Shown in pieces: positions 20,944 to 29,580 of a stretch of 64,000 nt of DNA. The stretch spans positions 4,170,501-4,234,500 of the forward strand of contig NZ_VFOV01000001.1 in the NCBI RefSeq assembly GCF_006716315.1. Direction: 5' to 3'. Under the pieces are notes generated by a model, which saw only the letters and a list, made by a program, of their open reading frames with translations, was not told the origin of the DNA and made no database searches. Position numbers and translations under genes: made by a program. The stretch comes from Nocardioides albertanoniae (GTDB lineage: Bacteria > Actinomycetota > Actinomycetes > Propionibacteriales > Nocardioidaceae). The stretch's first letter is position 1. The number at the start of each line of letters is the position of its first letter.

Positions 20944-21690
20944 GTGACCGAGATGAAGAGAACAGCGGTGGTGACCGGCGGCGCAACCGGACTGGGGCGC
21001 GCGATCGCGGAGCGACTGGCGGCCGATGGGCTCGACGTAACCATCGCCGGGCGCCGGACGGAGGCCCTGAAGACCGCGGCTGCGGAGATCAACGGCGCCC
21101 TCGGCGCCGACCGGGTGACGTACGTCGTCGCCGACTGCACCGACCCGGCTGATGTGCGCGCCCTTGCCGATGCCTGCCCGGACCGGCTCGACGTGCTCGT
21201 GCTCAATGCCGGCGGGTTCACGCCGTCGGGCGGCGACGACCTGGAGACGGTGGCCGACGGCTGGACCGCCGACTTCCGGCTCAACGTGCTCACCGCGGTC
21301 CTCCCGGTCGAGGCGCTGCGCTCGAAGCTGGCCCGCCCTGGCGGTCGGATCGTGGCGATGAGCTCGATCTCCGCGCTGCGCGGCAACGGGTCCTACGGCG
21401 CCGTCAAGGGCGCCATCAACTCCTGGATCACCGGACTCGCCGCCGAGGTCGCGGCCGACGGCATCACCGCCAACTCCGTCGCTCCCGGCTTTATCCCCGA
21501 CACCGAGTTCTGGGACTCGCGCCGCAGCCCCGAGCTGATCGAGGACCGCACGTCCCGCATCCCCGTGGGCCGTCCGGGCACCCCTGCCGAGGTCGCCGCG
21601 CTGGTCGCTCATCTGACCTCGCCGGACGCCGGGTTCACCACCGGGCAGGTCGTCGGCATCCACGGCGGGGCAGTCCTGTCCCGACTCTGA
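20944..21690 (+). CDS. Short-chain dehydrogenase/reductase
   Basis: This 248-residue classical SDR has the cofactor loop TGGATGLGRAIA, an Arg pair after the second strand (AGRRTEA) that suggests NADP preference, LVLNAGGF, and the catalytic set Ser (MSSIS), Tyr and Lys (SYGAVKG). It is one of few plus-strand genes in a minus-strand stretch and sits between meaB and the kinase. Substrate cannot be assigned. The start is GTG 20944; the ATG at 20953 is four codons in. The stop codon lies in the first partial copy of a 14-bp tandem repeat. Confidence 0.88.
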   Translation: MTEMKRTAVVTGGATGLGRAIAERLAADGLDVTIAGRRTEALKTAAAEINGALGADRVTYVVADCTDPADVRALADACPDRLDVLVLNAGGFTPSGGDDLETVADGWTADFRLNVLTAVLPVEALRSKLARPGGRIVAMSSISALRGNGSYGAVKGAINSWITGLAAEVAADGITANSVAPGFIPDTEFWDSRRSPELIEDRTSRIPVGRPGTPAEVAALVAHLTSPDAGFTTGQVVGIHGGAVLSRL

Positions 21691-21732
21691 CCGCCCGACT
21701 CTGACCGCCCGGCTCTGACCGCCCGACTCTGA
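21679..21732 (+). repeat. 14-bp tandem repeat spanning the SDR stop codon
   Basis: The unit CCGCCCGACTCTGA occurs three times in a row (21691-21732, one A to G change) after a partial copy (21679-21690) that contains the SDR stop TGA. Each unit carries another TGA at its end. Confidence 0.85.
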
Positions 21733-21744
21733 TTGCCCTGACCC

Positions 21745-23415
21745 TCAGCGCCCCAGGACCTCGCGAACCCTGTCGGGCAGCCCGCTCGCCCCGACACCCT
21801 CCAGCGGCACCCAGGAGACACCCGCCTGTGCGGCAGCCCAGACGATGGCGACGGCGAGGATCACCAGGGCGACCAGAGCCACGATCCATCGTGGCGACGA
21901 GGTCGACGCCGCCCTGGCCACCGGCCCGAGCGTGTCACGCACGCGCTCGGAGGCGAGCCACGAGGCGGCCATGAAGGTCATCGCCGCGGCGAAGAGCACC
22001 GCGGTCAACGGCAGGTCGAGCACCGCTGCGCCCACGCCGACGGCGGCCGCGATCACACCGGTCAGCACACTCAGCACGACGGTGCCGGGCACGGCGCGCA
22101 CCAGGTCCCACGGCGAGCGGACGAGCACCCGGGGCGCGTCGTACCACTTCCGGCCGCGAAGCTCGCGCCGCTTCGCGAGGTGCTCACCGGCCAGCGAGAG
22201 CCCGCGCAGCGACCAGACTCCGATGCCGACCAGCGTCGCTCCCAGCACGGGGTAGGCGGCGACGACACCGGCCAGGATCGCGGCGAGCGCGACCAGGATG
22301 AGAAAGTGCATCGGCCCCGGCCAGCGGCGCAGGCTCGAGTGGCGGCTCGGCCGGCCCCAGTCGGGTTCGGGTGCCGGCGCCGGCGGCGGGGTGGCCGACG
22401 GGTCGAATCGGCGCACCACGACAGGGGCGTCGGGCGCTTCGGCGACCGTCACCGCCGTCGGCGCGATCTCCTCCACCGCCACCTCGTCCGCGATCTCGTC
22501 CGCGATCTCGTCCGCGGCGGGCGGCTCCACAGCCGTCAGCGGCAACGTCGCCCGGAGCACCTCGGTGACCGCGTCGGCCCTGCCTCCGCACCAGGCCGTC
22601 TCGGGCTCCATCAGCCACTCGCGCAGCTCCTCGAGCCCGGGCCGAGCCTGCGGGTCGGTGGCGAGCGCGTCTGCCAGCACGTCTCGCATCGTGCCCTCGA
22701 TGCCGCCCAGATCGTGCTGGCCGCGGCGTACGCGATCCAGGACGGCCATCGACGGACCGGTGCCGAAGGGTGGCCTGCCCAGCAGGGCATAGGCGGTCGT
22801 CGCCGCCCAGGAGTGCACGTCGCTGGCCGCCGTCGCCTCCTCGCCCTCGACGATCTCGGGGGCGAGGTAGCCGGGGGTGCCGATCAGCCATCCGGTGAGC
22901 GTGATCTTCGGGTCGTCGGCGACGCGGGCGATGCCGAAGTCGATGAGCACCGGCGTGCTCCCCTCCATCACGACGTTGGACGGCTTCACGTCGCGGTGCA
23001 GCACGCCGGCGTCGTGGCAGGCGGCCACGCCGGCCGCGAGGCACCTGGCCAGCCAGAACCGGTCCTCGCCGAGCATCGGGCCGTCGGCCTTGACCCGCTC
23101 GTGCAGCGTCGGCCCGGGCACGTAGCGGGTCGCGACGTAGGGCGTGTCGGCGAACGGGTCGGCGTCGACGATCTCCGCCACCCACGGACTTCGCACCTGC
23201 CCCAGCGACCGCACCTCGCGCTCGAGCCGCTGCCGAGTCTCCTCGTCGCCCACGACGTTGGTGCGCAGCACCTTGAGCGCCACCCGCTCGCCGCTGTCGG
23301 CGTGACGGGCCAGATGGACCACGCCCATGCCGCCCTCGCCGAGCCTGGTGAGGATCTCGTACGGACCGACCCTCGTCAGCTCGTCGTCTGCCCTCGAGGG
23401 GCGGATGTCCGTCAC
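21745..23415 (-). CDS. Membrane-anchored Ser/Thr protein kinase (PASTA-less)
   Basis: This 556-residue protein starts at GTG 23415 (MTDIRPSRAD); the frame extends upstream only as a shadow. The N-terminal Hanks-type kinase (about residues 18-265) has the G-loop LGEGGMGVVH, VALKVL with the catalytic lysine, HRDVKPSN and LIDFGIARV. A Pro/acid-rich linker with a repeated IADE follows (22484-22515 is a 12-bp DNA tandem repeat). The C-terminal part has several hydrophobic segments (MHFLILVALAAILAGVVAAY, VVLSVLTGVIAAAVGVGAAV, WIVALVALVILAVAIVWAAA) and no extracellular PASTA repeats. Targets are unknown. Confidence 0.9.
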   Translation of the reverse strand: MTDIRPSRADDELTRVGPYEILTRLGEGGMGVVHLARHADSGERVALKVLRTNVVGDEETRQRLEREVRSLGQVRSPWVAEIVDADPFADTPYVATRYVPGPTLHERVKADGPMLGEDRFWLARCLAAGVAACHDAGVLHRDVKPSNVVMEGSTPVLIDFGIARVADDPKITLTGWLIGTPGYLAPEIVEGEEATAASDVHSWAATTAYALLGRPPFGTGPSMAVLDRVRRGQHDLGGIEGTMRDVLADALATDPQARPGLEELREWLMEPETAWCGGRADAVTEVLRATLPLTAVEPPAADEIADEIADEVAVEEIAPTAVTVAEAPDAPVVVRRFDPSATPPPAPAPEPDWGRPSRHSSLRRWPGPMHFLILVALAAILAGVVAAYPVLGATLVGIGVWSLRGLSLAGEHLAKRRELRGRKWYDAPRVLVRSPWDLVRAVPGTVVLSVLTGVIAAAVGVGAAVLDLPLTAVLFAAAMTFMAASWLASERVRDTLGPVARAASTSSPRWIVALVALVILAVAIVWAAAQAGVSWVPLEGVGASGLPDRVREVLGR

Positions 23416-23439
23416 ACCTGCGAGGGTATCCGCTCCACC

Positions 23440-23561
23440 GCTGGTCGAGCCGCGAGCGCCAGCGAGCGTGTCGAGACCAACACAGTCCCATCCACGCTCG
23501 AGACGACCGTGTTGGTCTCGACACGGATTCGTTCGTTCCTCACGAATCCGGCTCGACCAGC
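23440..23561. repeat. Composite CTGGTCGAG palindromic element (REP/BIME-like)
   Basis: Outer arms GCTGGTCGAG at 23440 and CTCGACCAGC ending at 23561 enclose two further perfect hairpins: 17-bp arms at 23467-23483 and 23509-23525, and 8-bp arms GGATTCGT (23525) and ACGAATCC (23542). The first 30 nt match the element at 6539. It lies between the mutB stop and the kinase start, on one strand. Confidence 0.8.
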
Positions 23562-23576
23562 GATGCGAGCAGGAGG

Positions 23577-25745
23577 TCAGTGGCCGAGCTGCTCCCGCAG
23601 GCGGGTGAGCAGGTCGATCGCCGAGTCGGCGATGACGGTGCCGGGGAGGAACACGGCGGCAGCGCCCATCTGCTCCAGCGTCGCGACGTCGTCGGGCGGG
23701 ATGACGCCGCCGATGACGATCATGATGTCCGGGCGCCCCTGCTCCTCCAGCGCCGCCTTGAGCGCGGGGAGCAGCGTGAGGTGACCGGCGGCCAGCGAGG
23801 AGACCCCGACGATGTGTACGTCGGCGTCGACCGCCTGCTGCGCGACCTCCTCGGGGGTGGAGAACAGCGGGCCTACGTCGACGTCGAAGCCGAGGTCGGC
23901 GAAGGCCGAGACCACGACCTTCTGGCCGCGGTCGTGGCCGTCCTGGCCCATCTTGGCGACCAGGATGCGCGGACGACGCCCCTCGGCCTCCTCGAACTCC
24001 TTGGTCGCCGCCAATACATCGGTCACCTTCGAGTCTCCCGACGTCGTCGCCTCGTCCCGGTATACGCCCGAGATCGTTCGGATCACGGCCTGGTGGCGTC
24101 CCCACGCCTTCTCCATCGCGTCGGAGATCTCCCCGACGGTCGCCTTGGCGCGCGCCGCGTCCACGGCCAGCGCCAGCAGGTTGCCCTCGAGGTTAGGGCC
24201 CGACTCGCCGCCGGCCGCGTTGGTGATGGCCTCGAGGGTGCGGCGTACGTCGTCGTCGTTCCGCTCGGCACGCAGCCGCTCGAGCTTGGCGATCTGCTGC
24301 TTGTAGACCTGGTCGTTGTCGACCTTGAGCACGTCGAGCGGGTCTTCGGAGGCCTGGCGGAAGGTGTTGACGCCGATCAGCTTCTGCGCACCGGAGTCGA
24401 GCCGCGCCTGGGTGCGGGCGGCGGCCTCCTCGATGCGCATCTTCGGGATGCCCTGCTCGATCGCCTTGGCCATCCCGCCGGCCGCCTCGGCCTCCTGGAT
24501 GTGGGCCCAGGCACGCTCGGCGAGGTCGTGGGTGAGCTTCTCGACGTAGTAGGAGCCGCCCCACGGGTCGATGATCTCGGTGGTGCCGCTCTCCTGCTGC
24601 AGCAGCAGCTGCGTGTTGCGGGCGATGCGAGCCGAGAAGTCGGTCGGCAGCGCGATCGCCTCGTCGAGGGCGTTGGTGTGCAACGACTGGGTGTGGCCCT
24701 GGGTCGCGGCCATCGCCTCGATCGCGGTGCGGCCGACGTTGTTGAAGACGTCCTGCGCGGTCAGCGACCAGCCGGAGGTCTGGCTGTGGGTGCGCAGCGA
24801 GAGCGACTTGGGGTTCTTCGGGTCGAACTGCGAGACCAGACGCGACCAGAGCGCACGGGCCGCGCGCATCTTGGCGACCTCCATGAAGAAGTTCATCCCG
24901 ATGGCCCAGAAGAAGCTCAGCCGCGGCGCGAAGGCGTCGACGTCGAGCCCGGCGTCGAGACCGGTGCGGAGGTATTCGACGCCGTCGGCCAGCGTGTAGG
25001 CGAGCTCGAGGTCGGCGGTCGCCCCGGCCTCCTGCATGTGGTAGCCGGAGATCGAGATCGAGTTGAACCGGGGCATCTTCGCGGCGGTGTAGGAGAAGAT
25101 GTCGCCGATGATCCGCATCGACGCCGCCGGCGGGTAGATGTAGGTGTTGCGGACCATGAACTCCTTGAGGATGTCGTTCTGGATGGTTCCGGCGAGCTTC
25201 TCCGGGGCCACCCCCTGCTCCTCGGCCGCGGCGATGTAGAGCGCGAGCACCGGCAGCACGGCACCGTTCATGGTCATCGAGACCGACATCTCGTCGAGCG
25301 GGATGCCGTCGAAGAGGGTGCGGGTGTCGTAGATCGAGTCGATCGCGACGCCCGCCATGCCGACGTCACCACGCACCCGCGGGTGGTCGGAGTCGTAGCC
25401 GCGGTGGGTGGCGAGGTCGAAGGCGACCGAGAGGCCCTTCTGGCCGGCCGCCAGGTTGCGCCGGTAGAAGGCGTTGGACTCCTCTGCGGTCGAGAACCCG
25501 GCGTACTGCCGGATCGTCCACGGCTGGGTGGTGTACATCGTCGGGTAGGGCCCGCGCAGGAACGGGCTCAGCCCCGGGTAGGTGTCGAGCGCGTCGAGGG
25601 CTTCGAGATGCTCGGGCCCGTACGTCGGCAGCACCTCGATGCCCTCGGGGCTCAGCCACGGCTCGCCGGACGCGTCGGCCGTCGGACCCGCCGGGGCGCC
25701 GTCGCCCTGCAGGGGGATCCCTTTGAAAGAGCCGGGAATCGTCAT
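23577..25745 (-). CDS. mutB: Methylmalonyl-CoA mutase, large (catalytic) subunit
   Basis: The 722-residue adenosylcobalamin enzyme interconverts methylmalonyl-CoA and succinyl-CoA in propionate catabolism. The N-terminal TIM barrel shows [37 protein letters not shown] and [16 protein letters not shown]. The C-terminal B12 domain has [13 protein letters not shown], whose His is the lower axial cobalt ligand, followed by [10 protein letters not shown] and GGVIPPDD. Length is normal. The ATG at 25745 overlaps the mutA stop by 4 nt, so the subunits are translationally coupled. meaB is 2.7 kb downstream. Confidence 0.96.
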   Translation of the reverse strand: MTIPGSFKGIPLQGDGAPAGPTADASGEPWLSPEGIEVLPTYGPEHLEALDALDTYPGLSPFLRGPYPTMYTTQPWTIRQYAGFSTAEESNAFYRRNLAAGQKGLSVAFDLATHRGYDSDHPRVRGDVGMAGVAIDSIYDTRTLFDGIPLDEMSVSMTMNGAVLPVLALYIAAAEEQGVAPEKLAGTIQNDILKEFMVRNTYIYPPAASMRIIGDIFSYTAAKMPRFNSISISGYHMQEAGATADLELAYTLADGVEYLRTGLDAGLDVDAFAPRLSFFWAIGMNFFMEVAKMRAARALWSRLVSQFDPKNPKSLSLRTHSQTSGWSLTAQDVFNNVGRTAIEAMAATQGHTQSLHTNALDEAIALPTDFSARIARNTQLLLQQESGTTEIIDPWGGSYYVEKLTHDLAERAWAHIQEAEAAGGMAKAIEQGIPKMRIEEAAARTQARLDSGAQKLIGVNTFRQASEDPLDVLKVDNDQVYKQQIAKLERLRAERNDDDVRRTLEAITNAAGGESGPNLEGNLLALAVDAARAKATVGEISDAMEKAWGRHQAVIRTISGVYRDEATTSGDSKVTDVLAATKEFEEAEGRRPRILVAKMGQDGHDRGQKVVVSAFADLGFDVDVGPLFSTPEEVAQQAVDADVHIVGVSSLAAGHLTLLPALKAALEEQGRPDIMIVIGGVIPPDDVATLEQMGAAAVFLPGTVIADSAIDLLTRLREQLGH

Positions 25746-27514
25746 GACAGCTTCTCCCTCGTAGCGGTCAGGAAGGCGAGCGCGTCGACGCCCATCGAGG
25801 CGGCGTCGTCGACCTCGGCGTCGACGGCGTCGGGCTTCCCGGCGATGATGATGTGCGTGGCTCCGGCCTCGCGCAGGGCCGCGATCGCCTCGGCACCCCA
25901 GGCGGCGTACGTCTTGTCGGAGCCGGCCAGGCAGACCACAGCTGGCGCGCCGGCGGCACGATACTTGCCGACGACCTCCTCGGCGTCGGCGGTCGCACCG
26001 CCGACCTCGACGCCGATGCCGCCCGCGGCGAGCAGGTTGGTCGCGAAGGTGGCCCGGGCGGTGTGCTGGGCGATGGTGCCGATGGTGGCCAGGAAGACCT
26101 TGGTGGAGGCCGGGGCATCACGCAGCGCCTCGAACGAGGCTCCGTAGCGGGCCACCCGCTCGCTCAGCGGGTCGGCCGGCCGCTCGGGCAGCGTCTCGGC
26201 GAGGTTGGGGAACTCGGTGAGGCCGGTGATCGGCCGCTTGCGCCGGGCGATCGCCTTCTCACGCTCTGCGGAGACCGCGGCGATCCGGTCGCGGAAGGGT
26301 GAGAAGTCGTGCCCGCCCTCCCACTCGTCCTCGAGCTGGACGAAGGCGTCCCAGCCGGCCTCGGCCAGGTCGGAGGTCAGGCTCTCGACAGCGTAGGAAC
26401 CGCCCGCCGGGTCGGCGACGGCGGCGACGTGCGACTCGTCGATCAGCAGGTGGGAGACGTTGCGAGCGATCCGGCGACCGAAGCGGTCGGGCACTCCGTT
26501 GGCGGAGTCGAAGGGCAGCACGGTCACCGAGTCGGCCCCGCCGACACCGGCCGCGAACGCCGCGACGGTGCCACGGAGCATGTTCACGTAGGGGTCGTAC
26601 TTCGAGAGCATCGGCCGCGAGCTGACCGCGTGGATGCGCATCTCGACGCCCTCGGCGCCGGAGACCTCGAGCACCCGCGCCCACAGCTGGCGAGCGGCGC
26701 GGAGCTTGGCGATGGTGGGGAACTGCTCGTCGGTCGCGGCGTAGCGGAACTCGATGAGCCCGGCGGCCACGGCGGGCGAGAAGCCCGCCTCGGTCAGCGC
26801 ACGCAGGTAGGCGACGCCGACGGCGATCGACCAGCCGAGCTCCTGGGCGTCGGAGGCACCCAGGTCGTGGGCAGCCGTGGCGTCGACGACCATCGCACGC
26901 ACGCCGATCCCCTCGGCCAGGCGCGCCAGGTCGACCAGCTCGGAGAACGCCTCGTCGGGCGCGAGCGGCAGGTCGCGCAGCAGCGCGCCCATCGGGTCGG
27001 CGCCGAGGTTGGTCGCGGCGTGCATGCCGGCGTCACGCTCGGCGATCAGCGCAAGCAGGTTCTGCGCGACCTTGACCGCACCGATGGGCGCATCGAGCAC
27101 GATCGGCGCGAGGTCGAGGAGCACGTTGTCGAGGAGCACCCCCAGGTCGGTGGTCTCGTCGGCGGCGACCCACAGCGAGGAGACCCCGCCGTCGAGGTCG
27201 ACCAGGGCCGCCTCGTTGGCCGCCTTCGCGTCCATCCCGGAGAGCCCCGAGACGAGCGATCGGATGTCCCAGGCCCCCGATCGGGTGGGGCGTTGCACGT
27301 CCGCGTAGGACTCGCCCGGCAGCCCGAGAGGGGCGATCCTGAGTCCGTCGAGGGAGGTGCGGGTCAGCTTGTCCCAGACGGCCGAGTCGGCGTCATCGGA
27401 CGTCAAGCGACCTGTCTTGCGGAGGACGGCTGCGGTCGCCGCCTCCCACTCTTCCTGGGAATGGGCGTCCGCCGGCTGACTGAGAGGCACGGCGGCGCGA
27501 ACGGCGTCGTTCAT
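25742..27514 (-). CDS. mutA: Methylmalonyl-CoA mutase, small subunit
   Basis: This 590-residue protein is homologous to the large subunit but lacks the DxHxxG cobalamin motif; the corresponding C-terminal region reads [16 protein letters not shown]. It forms the non-catalytic half of the heterodimer. Recognisable segments are [33 protein letters not shown], and [14 protein letters not shown] near the N-terminus. The start is ATG 27514 and the 3' end overlaps mutB. The region upstream is only 58 nt before a gene on the same strand ends, so the mut promoter must be short or lie within the preceding operon. Confidence 0.93.
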   Translation of the reverse strand: MNDAVRAAVPLSQPADAHSQEEWEAATAAVLRKTGRLTSDDADSAVWDKLTRTSLDGLRIAPLGLPGESYADVQRPTRSGAWDIRSLVSGLSGMDAKAANEAALVDLDGGVSSLWVAADETTDLGVLLDNVLLDLAPIVLDAPIGAVKVAQNLLALIAERDAGMHAATNLGADPMGALLRDLPLAPDEAFSELVDLARLAEGIGVRAMVVDATAAHDLGASDAQELGWSIAVGVAYLRALTEAGFSPAVAAGLIEFRYAATDEQFPTIAKLRAARQLWARVLEVSGAEGVEMRIHAVSSRPMLSKYDPYVNMLRGTVAAFAAGVGGADSVTVLPFDSANGVPDRFGRRIARNVSHLLIDESHVAAVADPAGGSYAVESLTSDLAEAGWDAFVQLEDEWEGGHDFSPFRDRIAAVSAEREKAIARRKRPITGLTEFPNLAETLPERPADPLSERVARYGASFEALRDAPASTKVFLATIGTIAQHTARATFATNLLAAGGIGVEVGGATADAEEVVGKYRAAGAPAVVCLAGSDKTYAAWGAEAIAALREAGATHIIIAGKPDAVDAEVDDAASMGVDALAFLTATREKLS

Positions 27515-27572
27515 GCGCGCAACGATAAGGCCACTCGGTGACGACAGCCACAGAGTGTGAGGTTTGCGACCA

Positions 27573-27926
27573 TTAACCGAGACACCATCCGGTGCCCAGC
27601 GGCCGCAGCAGCGGTAGCCCTGTATAGACGATCACCCAGGTCGGCCAGAAGAAGCCGCGGCCGGTCAGCTGCCAGACCACGACGGCGATCGCGCTGCAGA
27701 TCAGGAAGACCAGAAGATCTCGTACGAGGCGGGATCGTGCCCCGCGAGGCGGTGCCGGTCTCTCGCCCAGGTCGTCGACCACCGCTGCGAGATCGTCGGT
27801 GTGAACCGCAGCCCAGACCGCCTCGGCGCGCGACTCCAGCTCGGGCCTGTCGATCCTCCCCGCGGCGTACGCCTCGACGATCCGGCCACGGGCGGCCTCC
27901 CGCTCCACGTCGCCGACGCGGGTCAC
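27573..27926 (-). CDS. DUF1707 (SHOCT-like) domain membrane protein
   Basis: This 117-residue protein starts at GTG 27926, overlapping the sulfatase stop as GTGA, so it is cotranscribed with the sulfatase. The N-terminal half has the DUF1707 pattern (DVEREAARGRIVEAYAAGRIDRPELESRAEAVWAA is its extent; key residues are RE, AAGRI, E and R). Two C-terminal hydrophobic segments follow (DLLVFLICSAIAVVVWQL and WPTWVIVYTGLPLL). DUF1707 proteins are common actinobacterial membrane or cell-wall-associated proteins of unknown function. Confidence 0.85.
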   Translation of the reverse strand: MTRVGDVEREAARGRIVEAYAAGRIDRPELESRAEAVWAAVHTDDLAAVVDDLGERPAPPRGARSRLVRDLLVFLICSAIAVVVWQLTGRGFFWPTWVIVYTGLPLLRPLGTGWCLG

Positions 27927-29467
27927 AGCCGCTCCAGATCGAGGGCGCCGCCCGCTGCGTACATGTCGCGGGGGCAGGTCGAGCCGGCGCAGTCGGCATA
28001 CCTCTCGCTCAGCCGGGCGAGCGCCTCGACGGTGCCGGCGAGGGCCGGCACCCGGGCAAGGTTGTGCTGCTCATAGGGGTCCGAGGAGCGGTCGTAGACC
28101 TCGACCTGGCCGTTGTGGAGCCGGGCGTAGGTCCAGGATCCGGCACGGATCCCGGTCCACAGCTTCCGGTTGCCGTCGGTGACCCGCCAGCCGCCGATCG
28201 GGATCACGCGCACCTGCTCCGGGGCGCGCAGCCACGGCATGATGTCGACGCCGTCGAGCGGGCGCGGCGCCTTCGCGCCGGCCGCGGCCAGCAGCGTGGC
28301 GGCGATGTCGGGGTTGGTGACCGGCGTCCGCACCGTGCGCCCGCGCGGGATGCCCGGCCCGCTCATCAGCACCGGGATCCGCAACGACTCGTCGTAGTGC
28401 CACAGCTTGCCGTTGAGGTTGTGATAGCCCGCCGAGTAGCCGTTGTCGGAGGTGAAGACGACCATCGTGCGCTTCAGGTCACCGCTCTTCCTCAGGTCGC
28501 CGAGCAGCGAGGAGATGGTGCGGTCCAGGCCACGGACGGCCTCGATCCGGCGCTGGTAGGCGATCCGCAGCGCCTTCTTCTTCAGGTCGCTGAACTTCCC
28601 GCGCGCCGGCGACCCCTTCGCATAGCCCGAGACGTCGTCGGGGAACAGGTTGGGCCGCGACGGGATCGGGAGGTTGTCGTAGGTGCCGCGGTCACGCTTC
28701 GCGGGCACGGTCACCGAGAGCGCGGCGTCGGTGCCCGGGTAGAGCTTCTTCGGGTCGTCGGGGCCGCTCGGCCCACCGTGGTGCGGCGCCACGTAGTTGA
28801 CCCAGGAGAACCACGGCTTGCCGGAGCCGCGCTCGGCCGCGATCCCCGCCTTCGCATGCTGGGTGATGACATCGGAGGAGTAGCCCTTCGACTTGATCAC
28901 CTCGCCGTTGACGTTGAACTTCGGTGATCGGAAGTTGTAGGTCGACGGGTCGACGGTCGCGCGCCACTGGTCCCACCCCGGCGGCACGTCGCCACGGGTC
29001 TCCCCCTCGCCGTAGCCGTTGAGGTATTTCCCCGACATGATCGTCGAGTAGCCCGCGTCCTGCAGCGAGGTCGCCAGGGTCGAGGAGTCGTCGAAGGCGC
29101 CATAGCCGCCGTGCGGCCCCTCGATGGTGCGCGCGCCGTGGTTGTGGGCGTATTGGCCGGTCAGCAGCGAGGCCCGGGCCGGCACGCAGATCGGCGTCGG
29201 CGCGATCGCGTCGGAGAAGGAGACCCCGCTGCGCTCGACCAGCTTCCGCACCTGCGGGAGGTAGTCCATGTCGAGGTAGGAGAGATCGTCGACGGTGACC
29301 ATCAGCAGGTTGGGCTTCTCGACGGGCCGCTCGAGAGCAGGCGTACGCGACGGGGCGGCCGCCACGGCGGCCGGCTCGTGCACCAGGCCGGTCACCGCGA
29401 GCGCGCTCATCGCGGCCGTCGCCACCGCGGCTCGCTTGCGACGGGTGAACAGGTCGCCGACCGACAT
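27923..29467 (-). CDS. Secreted type I sulfatase, paralogue 1
   Basis: This 514-residue sulfatase has an N-terminal signal peptide (hydrophobic core VATAAMSALAVTGLV after TRRKRAA). Metal ligands D60-D61 lie in TVDDLS, and the formylglycine site is C94 in CVPARASLLTGQ. HNHGARTIEG and SDNGYSAGYHN are further family motifs. The start is ATG 29467, 9 nt after GGAG; an in-frame TTG at 29473 has poor spacing. It hydrolyses a sulfate ester of unknown identity outside the cell. A closely similar lipoprotein copy lies directly upstream, so this is a tandem duplication. Activation would need a formylglycine-generating enzyme, which is not in the window. Confidence 0.93.
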   Translation of the reverse strand: MSVGDLFTRRKRAAVATAAMSALAVTGLVHEPAAVAAAPSRTPALERPVEKPNLLMVTVDDLSYLDMDYLPQVRKLVERSGVSFSDAIAPTPICVPARASLLTGQYAHNHGARTIEGPHGGYGAFDDSSTLATSLQDAGYSTIMSGKYLNGYGEGETRGDVPPGWDQWRATVDPSTYNFRSPKFNVNGEVIKSKGYSSDVITQHAKAGIAAERGSGKPWFSWVNYVAPHHGGPSGPDDPKKLYPGTDAALSVTVPAKRDRGTYDNLPIPSRPNLFPDDVSGYAKGSPARGKFSDLKKKALRIAYQRRIEAVRGLDRTISSLLGDLRKSGDLKRTMVVFTSDNGYSAGYHNLNGKLWHYDESLRIPVLMSGPGIPRGRTVRTPVTNPDIAATLLAAAGAKAPRPLDGVDIMPWLRAPEQVRVIPIGGWRVTDGNRKLWTGIRAGSWTYARLHNGQVEVYDRSSDPYEQHNLARVPALAGTVEALARLSERYADCAGSTCPRDMYAAGGALDLERL

Positions 29468-29580
29468 GACCAAACACTCCTAGTAATATGAGTTATTTAG
29501 TCTACTTTAACCTGACGACGATCGGACCTGTCGAGCCCGTCCGCCTGTAGACCGGACTGCCGACCGATCTAGAGACCGAT

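Noticed and set aside
27923..29467. Tat signal in the secreted sulfatase
   Set aside because: The N-terminus has TRRKR but not the RRxFLK-type twin-arginine motif; a Sec-type signal is more likely.
29468..29473. TTG start for the first sulfatase
   Set aside because: GGAG would then be only 3 nt away; ATG 29467 has 9-nt spacing.
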